NCBI RefSeq assembly: GCF_016801865.2
Contig: NC_068938.1
Coordinates: forward strand, 7,697,101 to 7,761,100
DNA: 64,000 nucleotides
Reading direction: 5' to 3'
From: Culex pipiens pallens
Lineage: Eukaryota; Arthropoda; Insecta; Diptera; Culicidae
The position numbers were made by a program, and so were the translations under genes. Below are positions 1 through 12,044 of the stretch, piece by piece. How positions within the stretch are numbered: the first letter of the stretch is position 1; each line of letters opens with the position of its first letter. Below the pieces are notes generated by a model. The model did no database searches. It was not told the DNA's origin and was given only the letters and a program-made list of their open reading frames with translations.

Positions 1-310
1 CTCGCACATCTCGTACCTTCGGTACGGGCTCGAGGGCTTCGTGAACGCGATCTACGGCGAGAACCGGGCCACGATGGACTGCGAGCTAAAGCCGTACTGC
101 CACTATCGGTGAGGATCGCGAAAATTCCAACTCACGATCGTTTTCTAACCACCAAATTGGTCCTCTAGGTACCCGGCCAAGTTCCTGTCGGAGATCTCGA
201 TGGAGGGCGACCAGTTCTGGAAGGACGTGTACGCGCTTACGATCACGTTTGTGCTGGTGCGAATCCTGTGCTATCTGGCGCTCCGGTGGAAGGTGATTGC
301 GGTGCGGTAG
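1..310 (+). CDS. ABCG half-transporter, C-terminal end (last two exons)
   Basis: Two exons are visible: 1-108 (reading frame starts at base 2) and 169-310, separated by a 60-bp GT-AG intron (109-168) that splits an Arg codon; the stop is TAG at 308-310. The spliced product is about 82 residues. It reads SHISYLRYGLEGFVNAIYGE, then a cysteine-containing extracellular loop (MDCELKPYC), then a final hydrophobic helix (ITFVLVRILCYLALRW) and a short basic tail. This matches the last loop and last helix of ABCG1/ABCG4-type half transporters, which dimerise to move sterols or other lipids across membranes. The substrate cannot be told from this part. The gene begins outside the window. The downstream gene at 28843 belongs to the same family, so the two look like tandem paralogues. 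Confidence 0.88.
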
Positions 311-665
311 ATCATTCCAATTCTAGTGAAATTGTTGCACAAACTAGGAAAAAGACACATTCTGTAGGGATAGAAAAGCGTGCGCGTGATAGTTTTAGGT
401 TTATTTGTGCCAAAATGCGTGACCAACAAAGAGGAAGAAAGGAGGAAAGTGAAACGAAAGTGACCAAACAAAGTGATTCACTTGTATTGTGTAAATACCA
501 TTAAACCAATTGTTATCCATCCTAGCGTTTAGTAGGATATTTTTACTAATGATATTTATTCGTGTAAGCAAATTGAACGACGTTGTGTTCCATTCCGGAT
601 ATTACCATGTAACACTAGTGAAGATATCTTTATTTTATGAAATAAAAGCTTTTGAAATCCTTAAT
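311..665 (+). terminator. 3' UTR and poly(A) signal of the upstream ABCG gene
   Basis: After the stop codon there is about 330 bp of non-repetitive AT-rich sequence, then a canonical AATAAA at 641-646. A GT-rich stretch follows from about 667, as expected near a cleavage site. No second coding exon is seen. The exact cleavage position is inferred. Confidence 0.6.
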
Positions 666-666
666 T

Positions 667-987
667 TGTGTGCATTTCAGTGTTTAATCGTTTAATACCA
701 TATTTGTTTACTTTCACAGAACCTCCAAATTCGATTCCAATCCTGAGATATTAAAAAAAAAAAACGTCAAAACTCAATGCAATGTTGTAAATTTTCATAT
801 TTAAATTGTAAGTAGTTCCGATCAGATCGTGCTACCTTGACACACCCTGTCCTCACCGCACCCCATTCCTAGTCAGAGGTCTTCTTTGTCAAGAATGCAC
901 ATCTAATGTTTATCTTTTTGATTAGAACTCGGAACTCCGGAAACCAAATAGTCGAACCAGGTTTTTTTTACTGTTGATTGAAAAACT
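667..987. other. Intergenic spacer, no recognised feature
   Basis: AT-rich sequence with short A and T runs. I see no open frame, repeat or RNA gene that I can support. Confidence 0.5.
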
Positions 988-1351
988 TAACCCTCTACTG
1001 CCCATGTTTTTTTTTTCAAATTGTTTTATTTTTCCCGTGTTCAGAAGCTAATTTGAGCAAATTTTAACAAGAAAAAAATTAAATCTCTTGTCTTTGATTT
1101 TTTTTGTTTCATTTTAGTATTTTTATTGGCCTTTATCGTGTCGAGTTTATGTTTGTTTTTGATAGTATTTGTTTTATTCTACCACCTACTATCATTATCA
1201 TATATATTTTTCACATTTTCTGCTATATAACGATACCATTGTCATTTAAATGGTAGAAAAATGCGTAGCAGCATAGTTTGGGACAATACAAAAATTACTG
1301 CATGCTTATTTTTACAAAACATATAGGAAATGTTAGAAAAAACACAGCCAA

Positions 1352-1976
1352 CACTGAAATAAAAAAAAGTACCAAATTCTTAAATTCTAGGAATTTTGCC
1401 TCCTTTTCTTATTAACACTGGAACGCCCAACGCATGTCCAACTTACACGGACGCCCAAGCCTCCCAAAAAAGTTGGAACGGTAACTTCAACTCGCTGGTT
1501 CTCGGGCATAGCTCAACCATTCGGGTCGATTCTTGTTTCCAGGGATTTGTAAGAATGTTTAGATGATCCTAAAATTTGGCAGAACTTGATTTGAACAAAT
1601 CCCTAATTTCTGCGACCAAAAACATCGTTCCAACTTTTTCAAAAAGACTGCCTCCGCGGAATTTTTGGCGAATATTTTTTTACACGCGAAAAAAAAAGTT
1701 GGAACGATGCTTTTGATCGCAAAAATTACAGATTTGATCAAATTGAGTTCTGCAAAGTTCTAGGATAATCTAGACATCCTAACAAATCACTGGAAAAAGG
1801 AATCGTCTTGATTGGGTTAGTTATGCCCGAAAACCAGCGAGTTGAATTTACCCTTCCAACTTTTTTGGAGCCTTGGGCGTTGGAATGTTAAGTAATCCAA
1901 AAACCCCAATTACTAAATAAGGAAAGCAGCCAAAATTCCTAGAATTTAGGAATTTGGTATTTTTTTTATTTCAGTG
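1352..1976. mobile_element. Foldback element with CACTGAAAT ends
   Basis: A 625-bp inverted-repeat element with ends CACTGAAATAAAAAA and TTTTTTTATTTCAGTG. The arms continue inward through CTAGGAATTTTGCC / GGCAAAATTCCTAG-type sequence and an inner pair containing GTTGGAACG and CAACTCGCTGGTT. No transposase frame is present, so it would be non-autonomous. It interrupts a repeat whose other copy runs past this point at about 4466. A short relative lies at 44423-44560. The flanks are AA on both sides, which is too little to define a target duplication. Confidence 0.65.
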
Positions 1977-2119
1977 AAACATGACCCAAGAATAAAAATA
2001 CATTTCTCGATTAAATTTTCAAAAGGTCCTATCTGCATAGGAAACCCATGAGGGATAGGTTGTTTTGAAAATTTAATCTAGATTTGAGCAATTCCATGCC
2101 AAATAGGGAATCGGTGGTA

Positions 2120-3676
2120 CTCGACCCTCTCCGATTTCAATGAAACTTTGTAGACATGTTATCCTACGCTTATATAAGCCATTTTTATGTATATGGAGCC
2201 AGTTCCACACGATAATGACATTTGAGAAGGGCGTAAGTGTTTTAAATATTTTTGTAACTCGGAATATAAATATTTCTGTATCTCGAAGCCGTTGCATCGT
2301 ATCAAAAAGTGGTCAAAGACAAACTTGTAGGAAATTTTACGGGCTTTTCGATAAAAATACACTGAAAGAAAAAAATACTCAACTTTTATGAGATTTTTTG
2401 ATTTTTAAGTTTTAAAGTCAAATTTGAGGGGGAGCCCACGATTTTTTTTTGTTCAAAATTTTTGTGAAGATAGCCTAAAATGTTACAAAAAGACTCACGA
2501 AAAATGCAGGATGGAGCATCTCACCTAAAATATTACAAAAATCATTTACTGAAACTTTTTTTTTGAAAAGTGCTCTAAACGTCAAAATTTTCAAAAACCG
2601 AATACGGGAATCGATTCTCCAGACAATTTTACATAAAAGTCTCCATATTGACCATTGTCCTAAGTCCAATCCTTGTGAAGTTACAGCGGTTTTAAAAATA
2701 AAAATGTTGAAAAAATAGGTTTTTTGATGGTTTTTGGCAATTTCTATATGACAGACTTAATTTTTCAGTCTCGTAAATATTTTTACCGGAAAGCTCGTCC
2801 AATTTCCCATAAGTTTGTCTTTGACCACATTTCAATTGGATGCATGGGCTTACAGATATAAGCTAATTTACTATCCAGGTTACTATACTACACTGAAAAA
2901 AAATATGTTTTCAGTTATGAGCAATGTAATTAGCTTATATCTGTAAGCTCATACAACCAATTGAAATGTGGTCAAAGACAAACTTATGGGAAATTGGACG
3001 AGCTTTCCGGTAAAAATATTTACGAGACTGAAAAATTAAGTCTGTCATATAGAAATTGCCAAAAACCATCAAAAAACCTATTTTTTCAACATTTTTATTT
3101 TTAAAACCGCTGTAACTTCACAAGGATTGGACTTAGGACAATGGTCAATATGGAGACTTTTATGTAAAATTGTCTGGAGAATCGATTCCCGTATTCGGTT
3201 TTTGAAAATTTTGACGTTTAGAGCACTTTTCAAAAAAAAAGTTTCAGTAAATGATTTTTGTAATATTTTAGGTGAGATGCTCCATCCTGCATTTTTCGTG
3301 AGTCTTTTTGTAACATTTTAGGCTATCTTCACAAAAATTTTGAACAAAAAAAAATCGTGGGCTCCCCCTCAAATTTGACTTTAAAACTTAAAAATCAAAA
3401 AATCTCATAAAAGTTGAGTGTTTTTTTCTTTCAGTGTATTTTTATCGAAAAGCCCGTCAAATTTCCTACAAGTTTGTCTTTGACCACTTTTTGATACGAT
3501 GCAACGGCTTAGAGATACAGAAATATTTATATTCCGAATTACAAAAATATTTAAAACACTTACGCCCTTCTCAAATGTCATTATCGTGTGGAACTGGCTC
3601 CATATACATAAAAATGGCTTATATAAGCGTAGGATAACATGTCTACAAAGTTTCATTGAAATCGGAGAGGGTCGAG
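2120..3676. mobile_element. 1.56-kb near-perfect palindrome (foldback element)
   Basis: The left arm runs from CTCGACCCTCTCCG (2120) to about 2875. The right arm runs from about 2928 to CGGAGAGGGTCGAG (3676). The roughly 50-bp centre contains CACTGAAAAA. Because the arms are near identical, the same 64-residue chance peptide is encoded at 2475-2669 on - and 3127-3321 on +; neither is a gene. Within the arms, CACTGAAAG (2360) and CTTTCAGTG (ending 3436) are each flanked by TA, and the outer segments 2120-2359 and 3437-3676 are both 240 bp. Transcribed RNA would form one long hairpin. Confidence 0.8.
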
Positions 3677-4054
3677 AAAAAAGTACCTGAAAAATTCCTG
3701 TTTTGGGCTGGAATTGCTCATTTTTAAAAACGTTGGCAATGTCACATAAAACAAGTGAAACTTCCAACCCTAAAATTTTCAAAAATTCAATGAGTTCTTC
3801 TTTCTGATGCTCTTTAAACATCAAAAACTCGTTGAATTTTTTTTTTCGATTTTGAGATCGTGTTCAAAATGAGAAGATTAACACTCTTCTGCCGCAAATA
3901 TTATTTCGAACATTTTTATTTTGAGTCATTTTGAGCAACTATTGTTCTATGAAAAACTGTACTTCTCTTGTTTTATGTTTTTCTTGTTTTATTATTAGTT
4001 CTATTATTTGCATTTATCTTTTTTAATTTATATTTGTTTTGGTAGTATAACATT

Positions 4055-4277
4055 ACATACCGTAAACTGGGGTCAATCGGGACACATGGGGTGAATTGGG
4101 ACAGCAGTTTTAACCATGATGGAGCACAATATTTTGATTTTTCTGGTTGGTTTCGGTTAGAGCAGACTCAGACCAACAAAATGTGTAAATCCATTTCCAA
4201 ATGTAAAAGCTTCAAGTGCTCTAAAAACTGCTGTCCCTATTCAGACTGAAGTCCTGATTCGCCCCAGATCACGTTAC
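4055..4277. mobile_element. MITE-like inverted repeat with GGGGTxAATxGGGACA motif
   Basis: About 220 bp with roughly 50-bp imperfect inverted ends. The left arm reads ACTGGGGTCAATCGGGACA and then GGGGTGAATTGGGACAG; the right arm ends AAAACTGCTGTCCC...GCCCCAGATCACG. No coding potential. It splits the dispersed repeat described at 988-4680. Exact ends are uncertain by a few bases. Confidence 0.6.
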
Positions 4278-4680
4278 ATCTAATTTTTTCATGGATTTAC
4301 AGTCACTTTTTCAATTTTTTGCTTGTTTTTCACACTTTCTGCTATTAAATGGCACCATTATCATTTAAATTGTTAAAAAAATGCATAGAGGCATAGTCTG
4401 TGACACTAGAAAAAATACTGCACACTTCTTTTTACTTAAACTATAGGAAATGTTAGTGAAAAACACAGCCAAAGTTGACCTCTAAAAAATGACATTTTCA
4501 AAAACATTGGCAAAGTCACATAAGACAAGTGAAACTACCAACTCAAAATTTTCTAAAATTTCAATAATTCTTCTTTCCAGTGCTTTTTAAAAATCAATAA
4601 TTTGTTGAAAAATTGATTTTTGACGATTTTTTAAAATCAAAGCCCGTCTAAAGGCGCGGTTGGGTTGTAGAGGGTTAAAC

Positions 4681-5854
4681 AAATAATCTATTTTTGGATT
4701 ATGATTCGATTATCTTAAGTCCCATTCAATCTTCGGACAATCAGGCTTTGGAGTCTGGGGTGCACTATGTAAACATCCAAAAAAATATGTTTTCCGTTTG
4801 TTTCTTCATCACATTTTTATAAACAAAAATATAGAGTGTTAAACATTTTACTTTATATTTTAACGCCAAATCATTGTCTGGCACATGACAAAACATATTT
4901 TAAACTTAAGGAGATTAAACATTCAGTGGTTGTTAGACATTAGCTCGACCAAAAATGAACTAAAAAGCGACTTCAAAACCTTAACAGACACACAAAGCAA
5001 AGCTAAATAATTAAAATTTTTGAACTATTATTTAAAAATCTTCATTGAATAGGTAGACTTAAACATAATAAATTATTTAAAAAGTCACTCTGAACCATTT
5101 TAAGGTTTAAAGGATGCATGATCTAAAAATTCTGTCAAAAGTTTTAAGAACTGTTTGAGTTCAATTGACTGGGAAAACTTGAAAAAAATATTTTCCGAAA
5201 TTAATAAAGATGGACCCGTTTCTTCAAAATTGGGGAATTAGCTGGAAACAATTCAAAAAATCCTTGCGTTTAGAATTGTTTTAAGCATGTTTGAATTTAT
5301 TTAAAAATCTATAGATTTCTCGGAAATTATCGATGTACAGTACCGCAAAAGTTTTTGTTCGCTGAAATTTATGTTTTTGTCAAATATTACATTTTTGAAA
5401 ACTAATGATTGCAAAACAACTGAACTGAACTGAACAAAAAAAAATCAAAAAACTTCAAAATTTCGATAAACTTTAGACATGTAATCAACTGAAAACAATT
5501 TAAAATACTAACTTTGATTATGATTGAAAAAGTTGAAAAATATTTTGAAGTTTTGTAAAATTTTGATGCAAAAATATTGTTTTCAGCAAAAAATATGTTT
5601 TTCGTCAAAACTAAGATTTTTTGAAATCTAATGATTGCTAAACAACTGTTCTGCTGTACAATGCATTTGAAAACACTTTTTTCATTGAAAAGTTGAAACC
5701 TGGACAAGTAATTTAAATTTTTCTTTTTTTTTATTTCCCCCTCCCCCTCCCTTTTTGACTTTGGCCAGAGTTAAGGGACATAAACTTTGAAAAATATTTG
5801 CAACGGCCTTAAACATAAAAAAAAATATTTTTATCGATTTTTTTTTACCTACAC
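4681..5854. repeat. AT-rich spacer with a dispersed repeat fragment
   Basis: 4681-5100 shows nothing I recognise. From about 5210 to 5800 the sequence contains the phrase GAAAACTAATGATTGCAAAA (5398) and a second, weaker copy at about 5625, followed by a CACTTTTTTCATT block and a CCCCTCCCCCTCC tract. The same phrases recur at about 30970-31070 and 45425-45560, so this is a dispersed repeat family present in both the intergenic spacer and the introns. It has no coding capacity and no family name that I can give. Confidence 0.5.
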
Positions 5855-6795
5855 CAGGGGTGACCAAAGTATGGCCCGCGGGCCAAACGTGGCCCGCGAG
5901 GTGATATTTTGTGGCCCGCGGACCCATTTTGAATGATCATGTAAAATGGCCCGTTGACCACTTGTAAAGTGATTTTACACTTTTTCAAAATTAAGGTTTA
6001 TTTTAAACTTTTATATGCTAATCTTTTTTTATTTTTTGCTAATAAAAAATCTTATGATTTATTAATATTTTGAGCCCCACTTTAAGATACAAATAATTTG
6101 TTAAACAAAATTATAATTAAAACAATTTTACACGTTTCAATGTGAGTGAAACTAGTTTATATCGTCAAAACTGTTCATCAAACATTTTTGTAAATATTTA
6201 AAAAACGTTCAAGTTTGACTTAGGTAGAATTCTGTAATAGTTCCAAAAATATTTATAAGGTTTCTTTATTAATATGCAAATAATGACCCTTTTATGAACT
6301 GACCCTCAAACTTACATAGCACTTCCTTCGGGATTCGAACTCATCACAAGTAATGATTGCAGTTTAACTAAACGGAAGCTTAAAACATTTTCTAACATTT
6401 TTTTTCATTGAATTGTTGAAATTCTGGTTCCCAACGATTTTTCATTAGCCACACTTAACTCATAGATAAAATTACGCCTTTAGATGAATTGTTCAACATG
6501 TATTGTCACCATTTTCGAAACATAAAAACATTTTTTTTTAAACACAGGTACATTCAGCTTAAAACTTTTTTTTTCAAATGCATAAAACAATAAAATCAAT
6601 AATATCGATAGAAAACCGTTATTTTGTGGTTTCTATTATTTTGAATAGATTTTTTTTCAAATAACAGAAATTAAATCTTTTAAATTGAAAAAACGTAATT
6701 TATTTTTTTTAATAACCTATTTTTTGTAAATCTGGCCCGCAAGCTCATTTGAGCTTCAAATTTGGCCCGGCCTACAAAAACTTTGAGCACCCCTG
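5855..6795. mobile_element. Non-autonomous hAT-type DNA transposon
   Basis: A 941-bp element with termini CAGGGGTGACCAAAGT and (reverse complement of the right end) CAGGGGTGCTCAAAGT. It is flanked by a perfect 8-bp direct repeat, ACCTACAC, at 5847-5854 and 6796-6803. An 8-bp target duplication with CAGGGGTG-type inverted ends is the signature of the hAT superfamily. The first 80 bp are rich in TGGCCCGCG. No transposase remnant is visible in any frame, so it is a deletion derivative or a non-autonomous family. Confidence 0.85.
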
Positions 6796-6936
6796 ACCTA
6801 CACCTACACCTTTACCTACTTTTTGAAAAAAACTTATTTTTTTAAAATGCATGTTTTTTTATAATTAATATCGATCTAAAAAATCGTTCCCAAGGTATCA
6901 TTTTTAAACTTTGATAGTCTATTTGAATGAACAGTA

Positions 6937-7700
6937 GGGTGGTCTAAGTCCGGATACCCTCTGGAATCGAATATTGACCCATCACTAGGCTAAATTCCAA
7001 ATTTGAGCTGATTCTGACCACGGTAACCCATCGCAGTAACACAGCAAAAAAAAGTTGAATTTTGGAAGGTTGAAAATTTGGTAGGTTGAATTTTACCTCT
7101 TTTTTTTGAGTAATATTACATAAACAATGTGTAAAAATGTGAACCTTATGAATATCCATCAAAAACTGATGAATATTAATCAATTCCTGATGTAATACTA
7201 CACATTAATTTCGACACAAAATCTGTCACCGTTTCCTGATGAATATTACCCTCATTTTTTTTTCTGTGAAGCCTTTAAAGTGTTTTGCGAAAAATCGTAA
7301 AATGTATGGAGAAAGGCAACTGTTTCATTTTTATACCTACAGAGGGCGTAATAATTGTTTGATTCATTCCAACTCTCGAATGTAGGATCTTCATTAAATT
7401 TGCAACAACTTTCCCCAAGACACCATAGCCGTATTGTTGAACTGATTTTGGTTGATACGTGGTAGATTTTTTTTTAAAATAATACTTTAGCATCGAACTC
7501 GCAAAAAATCCTCCAAATCATCTACCACAATGATCACACATAAAATTTTGGTGGACAAGTGTTTACCGCGATCAATTTATGACAATTCATCCCCAACGGA
7601 ATAGTTCTAGAAAATTCACCACTTATCTACCAAAATCAATTCAACATGACGGCTCATATTTTTAGGATTTTTTCCCCGAAAAGTTATTAGCTTCCAAAAA
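6937..7700. repeat. Nested short inverted-repeat elements
   Basis: A GGGTGGTC terminus preceded by TA lies at 6937, like those at 17422, 35747 and 49588. Inside it, about 7039-7268, is a MITE-like stretch bounded by CACAGCAAAAAAAA and TTTTTTTTTCTGTG, with TGATGAATATTA repeated. At 7436-7470 and 7610-7655 a GTTGAA.TGATTTTGGT...GTAGAT phrase appears in inverted orientation. Boundaries are approximate and no gene is seen. Confidence 0.45.
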
Positions 7701-8649
7701 TGTCAATTTTTACGCAACCGGCTTTAGGGGGTAGTTTTAAACTTTGTGACTACTTTACCAAGTTCAAAAAGATGGAAACTTTCAAAAAAATCATGCAGAA
7801 TTTTTTTTTTCGCTTTTGGGAGAATTGTTTTGTTGCTGAATGAATACTTTTGCATCACACTGTAAAAAGCTTCTTCTACGATCAGGGGGTTGAAAAGCTT
7901 GCTTAGCAAAAAAGCTTCCATGAACACTTTCAGTTTGGTCGGTAAGGCAGAGGGTGCGATAAAGCTGTCAAGCAATGGGTTGAAAGAACAAGCTTTTGAA
8001 GTTATTTTGAGTTATGATTCTTTCTAAGTCTTTTGTTGAGGAATTTCTTTGATGTTAGTTTTCAGAGTTGAACAATGTATTAGCTGCACAATTAGGCCGT
8101 TGAAATTATTTTTCAAAGTTAATGTCTATGTTTCGAAATCGGCCGGAAAATCGGAAAGATTGTTTTTATTAAAATCCTTAAAAATTTTAATGGAAATAAA
8201 CAACTGGACTGGACTTTCAAGGCACCTTTTTGATTGAAATGTTAAAACTATGGATCGTAACTGGATGGACTTTGGCCGCCCAAAAAGCCTTCAGTTATCG
8301 AGGGAGTTTATAGCTAGTAATCAACAATAGTTTCCTATACTTGGTGCTAATTGATCAACGATCAGCTATACCTACAAACAATGTATCAACTTTATCACCA
8401 ATCTTAAACTTCTCTGACTTGTTGACCTGCAGTAACTTCCGGTCACCCCCTGGCAAATCTCAGAACTGAGAACATTAGAACCTCTCAGTAGTGGCGGCAT
8501 CGACTTCATCGACAAAGATTACAGGTTGATTGAGCCGTTAAAGTCATAAACACCCCCCACGCCGCTGGTGGAGCCTCAGAAGGAAGGGGGATTCTACTAC
8601 ACCAAGGTAAAGAGAAAAAAAACTAACTTAATCCACCTATGTGGTTGAT
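7701..8649. other. Intergenic spacer
   Basis: No supported gene or repeat. Open frames here are short and lack homology that I can recognise. GC content rises at 8420-8600. Confidence 0.4.
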
Positions 8650-9523
8650 GCCTTCCTCACTTTTTACCAAAACTGGGTAATATGAGTGGTTTCAGTTTTT
8701 TTGAGATCCAAAAAAAAAAGGAACGCAATGTGGTGATAACCTGATACAGGGTTGTCATTTTCTCAATGTTTTGGACTCATTGGAAAGGCCTTTCAATTGC
8801 CTATCCAACGATGGGTTGGATGATGGATCCGGACATAGTTTACATATATTTAAGTGAGATCCGACTTCAAAAAAGTACATAAATATCACTTAAGTGGTCA
8901 TAACTCGAGACTGGGTTGCCAGATCTTCAATGTTTTGGACTCTTTGGAAAGGCCTTTCAATTGCCTAACCAACGATGGGTCGGATGATGGATCCGGACAT
9001 AGTTTACATATATTTAAATGAGATCCGGCTTAAAAAAAGTACATAAATATCACTTAAAAGGTCATAACTCGAGACAGGGTTGCCAGATCTTCAATGTTTT
9101 GGACTCGTTAGAAAGGTCTTTCAACCTAACTAACGATGTATAACATGTTGATGTTTGGTTCAGTTTACTGCCATTTATTCAACTTCCGAAAATATGCGAA
9201 AACACATTTTTATACATAACTTTTGAACTACTTATCGAAACTTCAAACAATTCAATAGCACCGTATGGGACCCTAAACCAAGTCGAATGCGACTGGTTTG
9301 GTCAAAATCGGTTCAGCCAGTGCTAAGAAAACTGCGTGACATTATTGGTCACATACACACACACATACACACACACATACACACACATACACACACATAC
9401 ACACAGACATTTGTTCAGTTTTCGATTCTGAGTCGATATGTATACATGAAGGTGGGTCTAGGAGCTTTTAATAGAAAGTTCATTTTTAGAGCAGGATTAT
9501 AGCCTTACCTCAGTTAGGAAGGC
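8650..9523. mobile_element. Repeat element with GCCTTCCT ends, internal 164-bp tandem repeats and a CA microsatellite
   Basis: Bounded by GCCTTCCTCACTTTTTACC (8650) and CCTCAGTTAGGAAGGC (ending 9523), imperfect inverted ends. The body has about 2.3 tandem copies of a 164-bp unit; TGTTTTGGACTC occurs at 8767, 8931 and 9095. A (CA)n/(TACA)n microsatellite follows at about 9352-9403, then GATTCTGAGTCGATATGTATAC. The same GATTCTGAGTCGATA phrase recurs at about 16601-16618, so a second fragment of the family lies there. I recall similar sequence as common in mosquito genomes, which is not proof. Confidence 0.6.
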
Positions 9524-10263
9524 AAAACACAAACCTCATCGAGGTTAAGGGTACGACCATTTAGGAGGGTAATTTTTCCCCCACAACCTCGGTTTACTAT
9601 CTTTCGACTCTCGACAACAGTTTGGTGATGATGATGTAGCGCAAAATAATAATCGTGTTTTATTAATTAGTGACACTCGCGATCGGTAAGATGATCAAGT
9701 TGTAGGGTTTTATTGAAAAACGTTGCAAATTTAACGATTAGTAGCTTCTATGGATGAGGTTGGGGGAGGGTGAGTAATGGCCGTTTCTAATTGATTGGTT
9801 TTAGCTGTCACTTACAAGGGAGGTTTTATGGAAACATGTAATTAATACTTTCTGTTTGAATTGTCATTGTGGTAGTTAAACTGTCTTTTCTAGGAATTTA
9901 ACACATTTATTTGAGATTCACTTGACTGTTGTTAGAACTTGGTTAATCTAAGCAAGTAACTGAAGACTTTAATGACACATAATGTTGAAATAGTCTGCAC
10001 AAAGATAAACTGGGCAAATATTTTACGATGATGATTGTCGTGGTGGTAAGTGATTTGATACACAAGGAAGGAAGCTTTGGAGCTTGTGATCGTTTGCCTT
10101 TGCTAAATGTCTTTTTGTACCGGCAAAACATTTTTGTTCTTTTTTGTATGTTTTGAGATTTCTCTGTGTGCTGAGGTCATTATAGTTTGGACTTTAATGA
10201 GCTATTTGGGTGTCTGGAATATGAGGTAAACAATTTAATTGAATAAATGAAAACAGCTTGAAT
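9524..10263. other. Intergenic spacer without recognised features
   Basis: Moderately AT-rich sequence of apparently single-copy character. No gene supported. Confidence 0.4.
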
Positions 10264-12044
10264 ACTAAAAACTAAAAACTAAAAACTAAAAACTAAAAAC
10301 TAAAAACTAAAAACTAAAAACTAAAAACTAAAAACTAAAAACTAAAAACTAAAAACTAAAAACTAAAAACTAAAAACTAAAAACTAAAAACTAAAAACTA
10401 AAAACTAAAAACTAAAAACTAAAAACTAAAAACTAAAAACTAAAAACTAAAAACTAAAAACTAAAAACTAAAAACTAAAAACTAAAAACTAAAAACTAAA
10501 AACTAAAAACTAAAAATTAAAAACTAAAAACTAAAAACTAAAAACTAAAAACTAAAAACTAAAAACTAAAAACTAAAAACTAAAAACTAAAAACTAAAAA
10601 CTAAAAACTAAAAACTAAAAACTAAAAACTAAAAACTAAAAACTAAAAACTAAAAACTAAAAACTAAAAACTAAAAACTAAAAACTAAAAACTAAAAACT
10701 AAAAACTAAAAACTAAAAACTAAAAACTAAAAACTAAAAACTAAAAACTAAAAACTAAAAACTAAAAACTAAAAACTAAAACTAAAAACTAAAAACTAAA
10801 AACTAAAAACTAAAAACTAAAAACTAAAAACTAAAAACTAAAAACTAAAAACTAAAAACTAAAAACTAAAAACTAAAAACTAAAAACTAAAAACTAAAAA
10901 CTAAAACTAAAACTAAAAACTAAAAACTAAAAACTAAAAACTAAAAACTAAAAACTAAAAACTAAAAACTAAAAACTAAAAACTAAAAACTAAAAACTAA
11001 AAACTAAAAACTAAAAACTAAAAACTAAAAACTAAAAACTAAAAACTAAAAACTAAAAACTAAAAACTAAAAACTAAAAACTAAAAACTAAAAACTAAAA
11101 ACTAAAAACTAAAAACTAAAAACTAAAAACTAAAAACTAAAAACTAAAAACTAAAAACTAAAAACTAAAAACTAAAAACTAAAAACTAAAAACTAAAAAC
11201 TAAAAACTAAAAACTAAAAACTAAAAACTAAAAACTAAAAACTAAAAACTAAAAACTAAAAACTAAAAACTAAAAACTAAAAAACTAAAAACTAAAAACT
11301 AAAAACTAAAAACTAAAAACTAAAAACTAAAAACTAAAAACTAAAAACTAAAAACTAAAAACTAAAAACTAAAAACTAAAAACTAAAAACTAAAACTAAA
11401 AACTAAAAACTAAAAACTAAAAACTAAAAACTAAAAACTAAAAACTAAAAACTAAAAACTAAAAACTAAAAACTAAAAACTAAAAACTAAAAACTAAAAA
11501 CTAAAAACTAAAAACTAAAAACTAAAAACTAAAAACTAAAAACTAAAAACTAAAAACTAAAAACTAAAAACTAAAAACTAAAAACTAAAAACTAAAAACT
11601 AAAAACTAAAAACTAAAAACTAAAAACTAAAAACTAAAAACTAAAAACTAAAAACTAAAAACTAAAAACTAAAAACTAAAAACTAAAAACTAAAAACTAA
11701 AAACTAAAAACTAAAAACTAAAAACTAAAAACTAAAAACTAAAAACTAAAAACTAAAAACTAAAAACTAAAAACTAAAAACTAAAAACTAAAAACTAAAA
11801 ACTAAAAACTAAAAACTAAAAACTAAAAACTAAAAACTAAAAACTAAAAACTAAAAACTAAAAACTAAAAACAAAAAACTAAAAACTAAAAACTAAAAAC
11901 TAAAAACTAAAAACTAAAAACTAAAAACTAAAAACTAAAAACTAAAAACTAAAAACTAAAAACTAAAAACTAAAAACTAAAAACTAAAAACTAAAAACTA
12001 AAAACTAAAAACTAAAAACTAAAAACTAAAAACTAAAAACTAAA
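10264..12044. repeat. (CTAAAAA)n 7-bp satellite array
   Basis: About 1.78 kb, roughly 254 copies of the heptamer CTAAAAA, very homogeneous. Rare variants are missing or extra A residues (near 10777, 10905, 11281 and 11392), a C-to-T change near 10516 and a T loss near 11872. It ends abruptly at 12044, where the element 12045-14271 is inserted, and continues at 14272-14424. It stops in all frames, so it does not code. Confidence 0.97.

Larger units (their letters stand above)
988..4680. repeat. Two diverged copies of a dispersed repeat, both interrupted
   Basis: Copy 1 occupies about 988-1351 and resumes about 3710-3860. Copy 2 occupies about 3878-4057 and resumes about 4278-4680. Shared landmarks in order: TAAC..TCTNCTGCC near the start, TTTCACA.TTTCTGCTAT, CATTTAAAT, TATAGGAAATGTTAG, AACACAGCCAA, and TGTCACATAA.ACAAGTGAAAC. 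The outer edges carry TAACCCTCTA (990) and TAGAGGGTTA (about 4667-4676) in inverted orientation. Copy 1 was broken by the elements at 1352-1976 and 2120-3676, copy 2 by the element at 4055-4277. The family was not identified. Confidence 0.6.

Noticed and set aside
2475..3321. Identical 64-codon frames on opposite strands as a gene pair
   Set aside because: They lie in the two arms of a non-coding palindrome, so the identity comes from the arms. The same holds for the pair at 25675-25869 and 26060-26254.
9352..9403. CA microsatellite as a CRISPR-like or regulatory array
   Set aside because: It is a simple dinucleotide repeat within a known-style repeat element, with no spacers.
10264..12044. 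Telomere-like reading of the (CTAAAAA)n / (TTTTTAG)n array
   Set aside because: It resembles some telomere repeats only loosely, lies between genes and is not terminal. Simple satellite expansion explains it.
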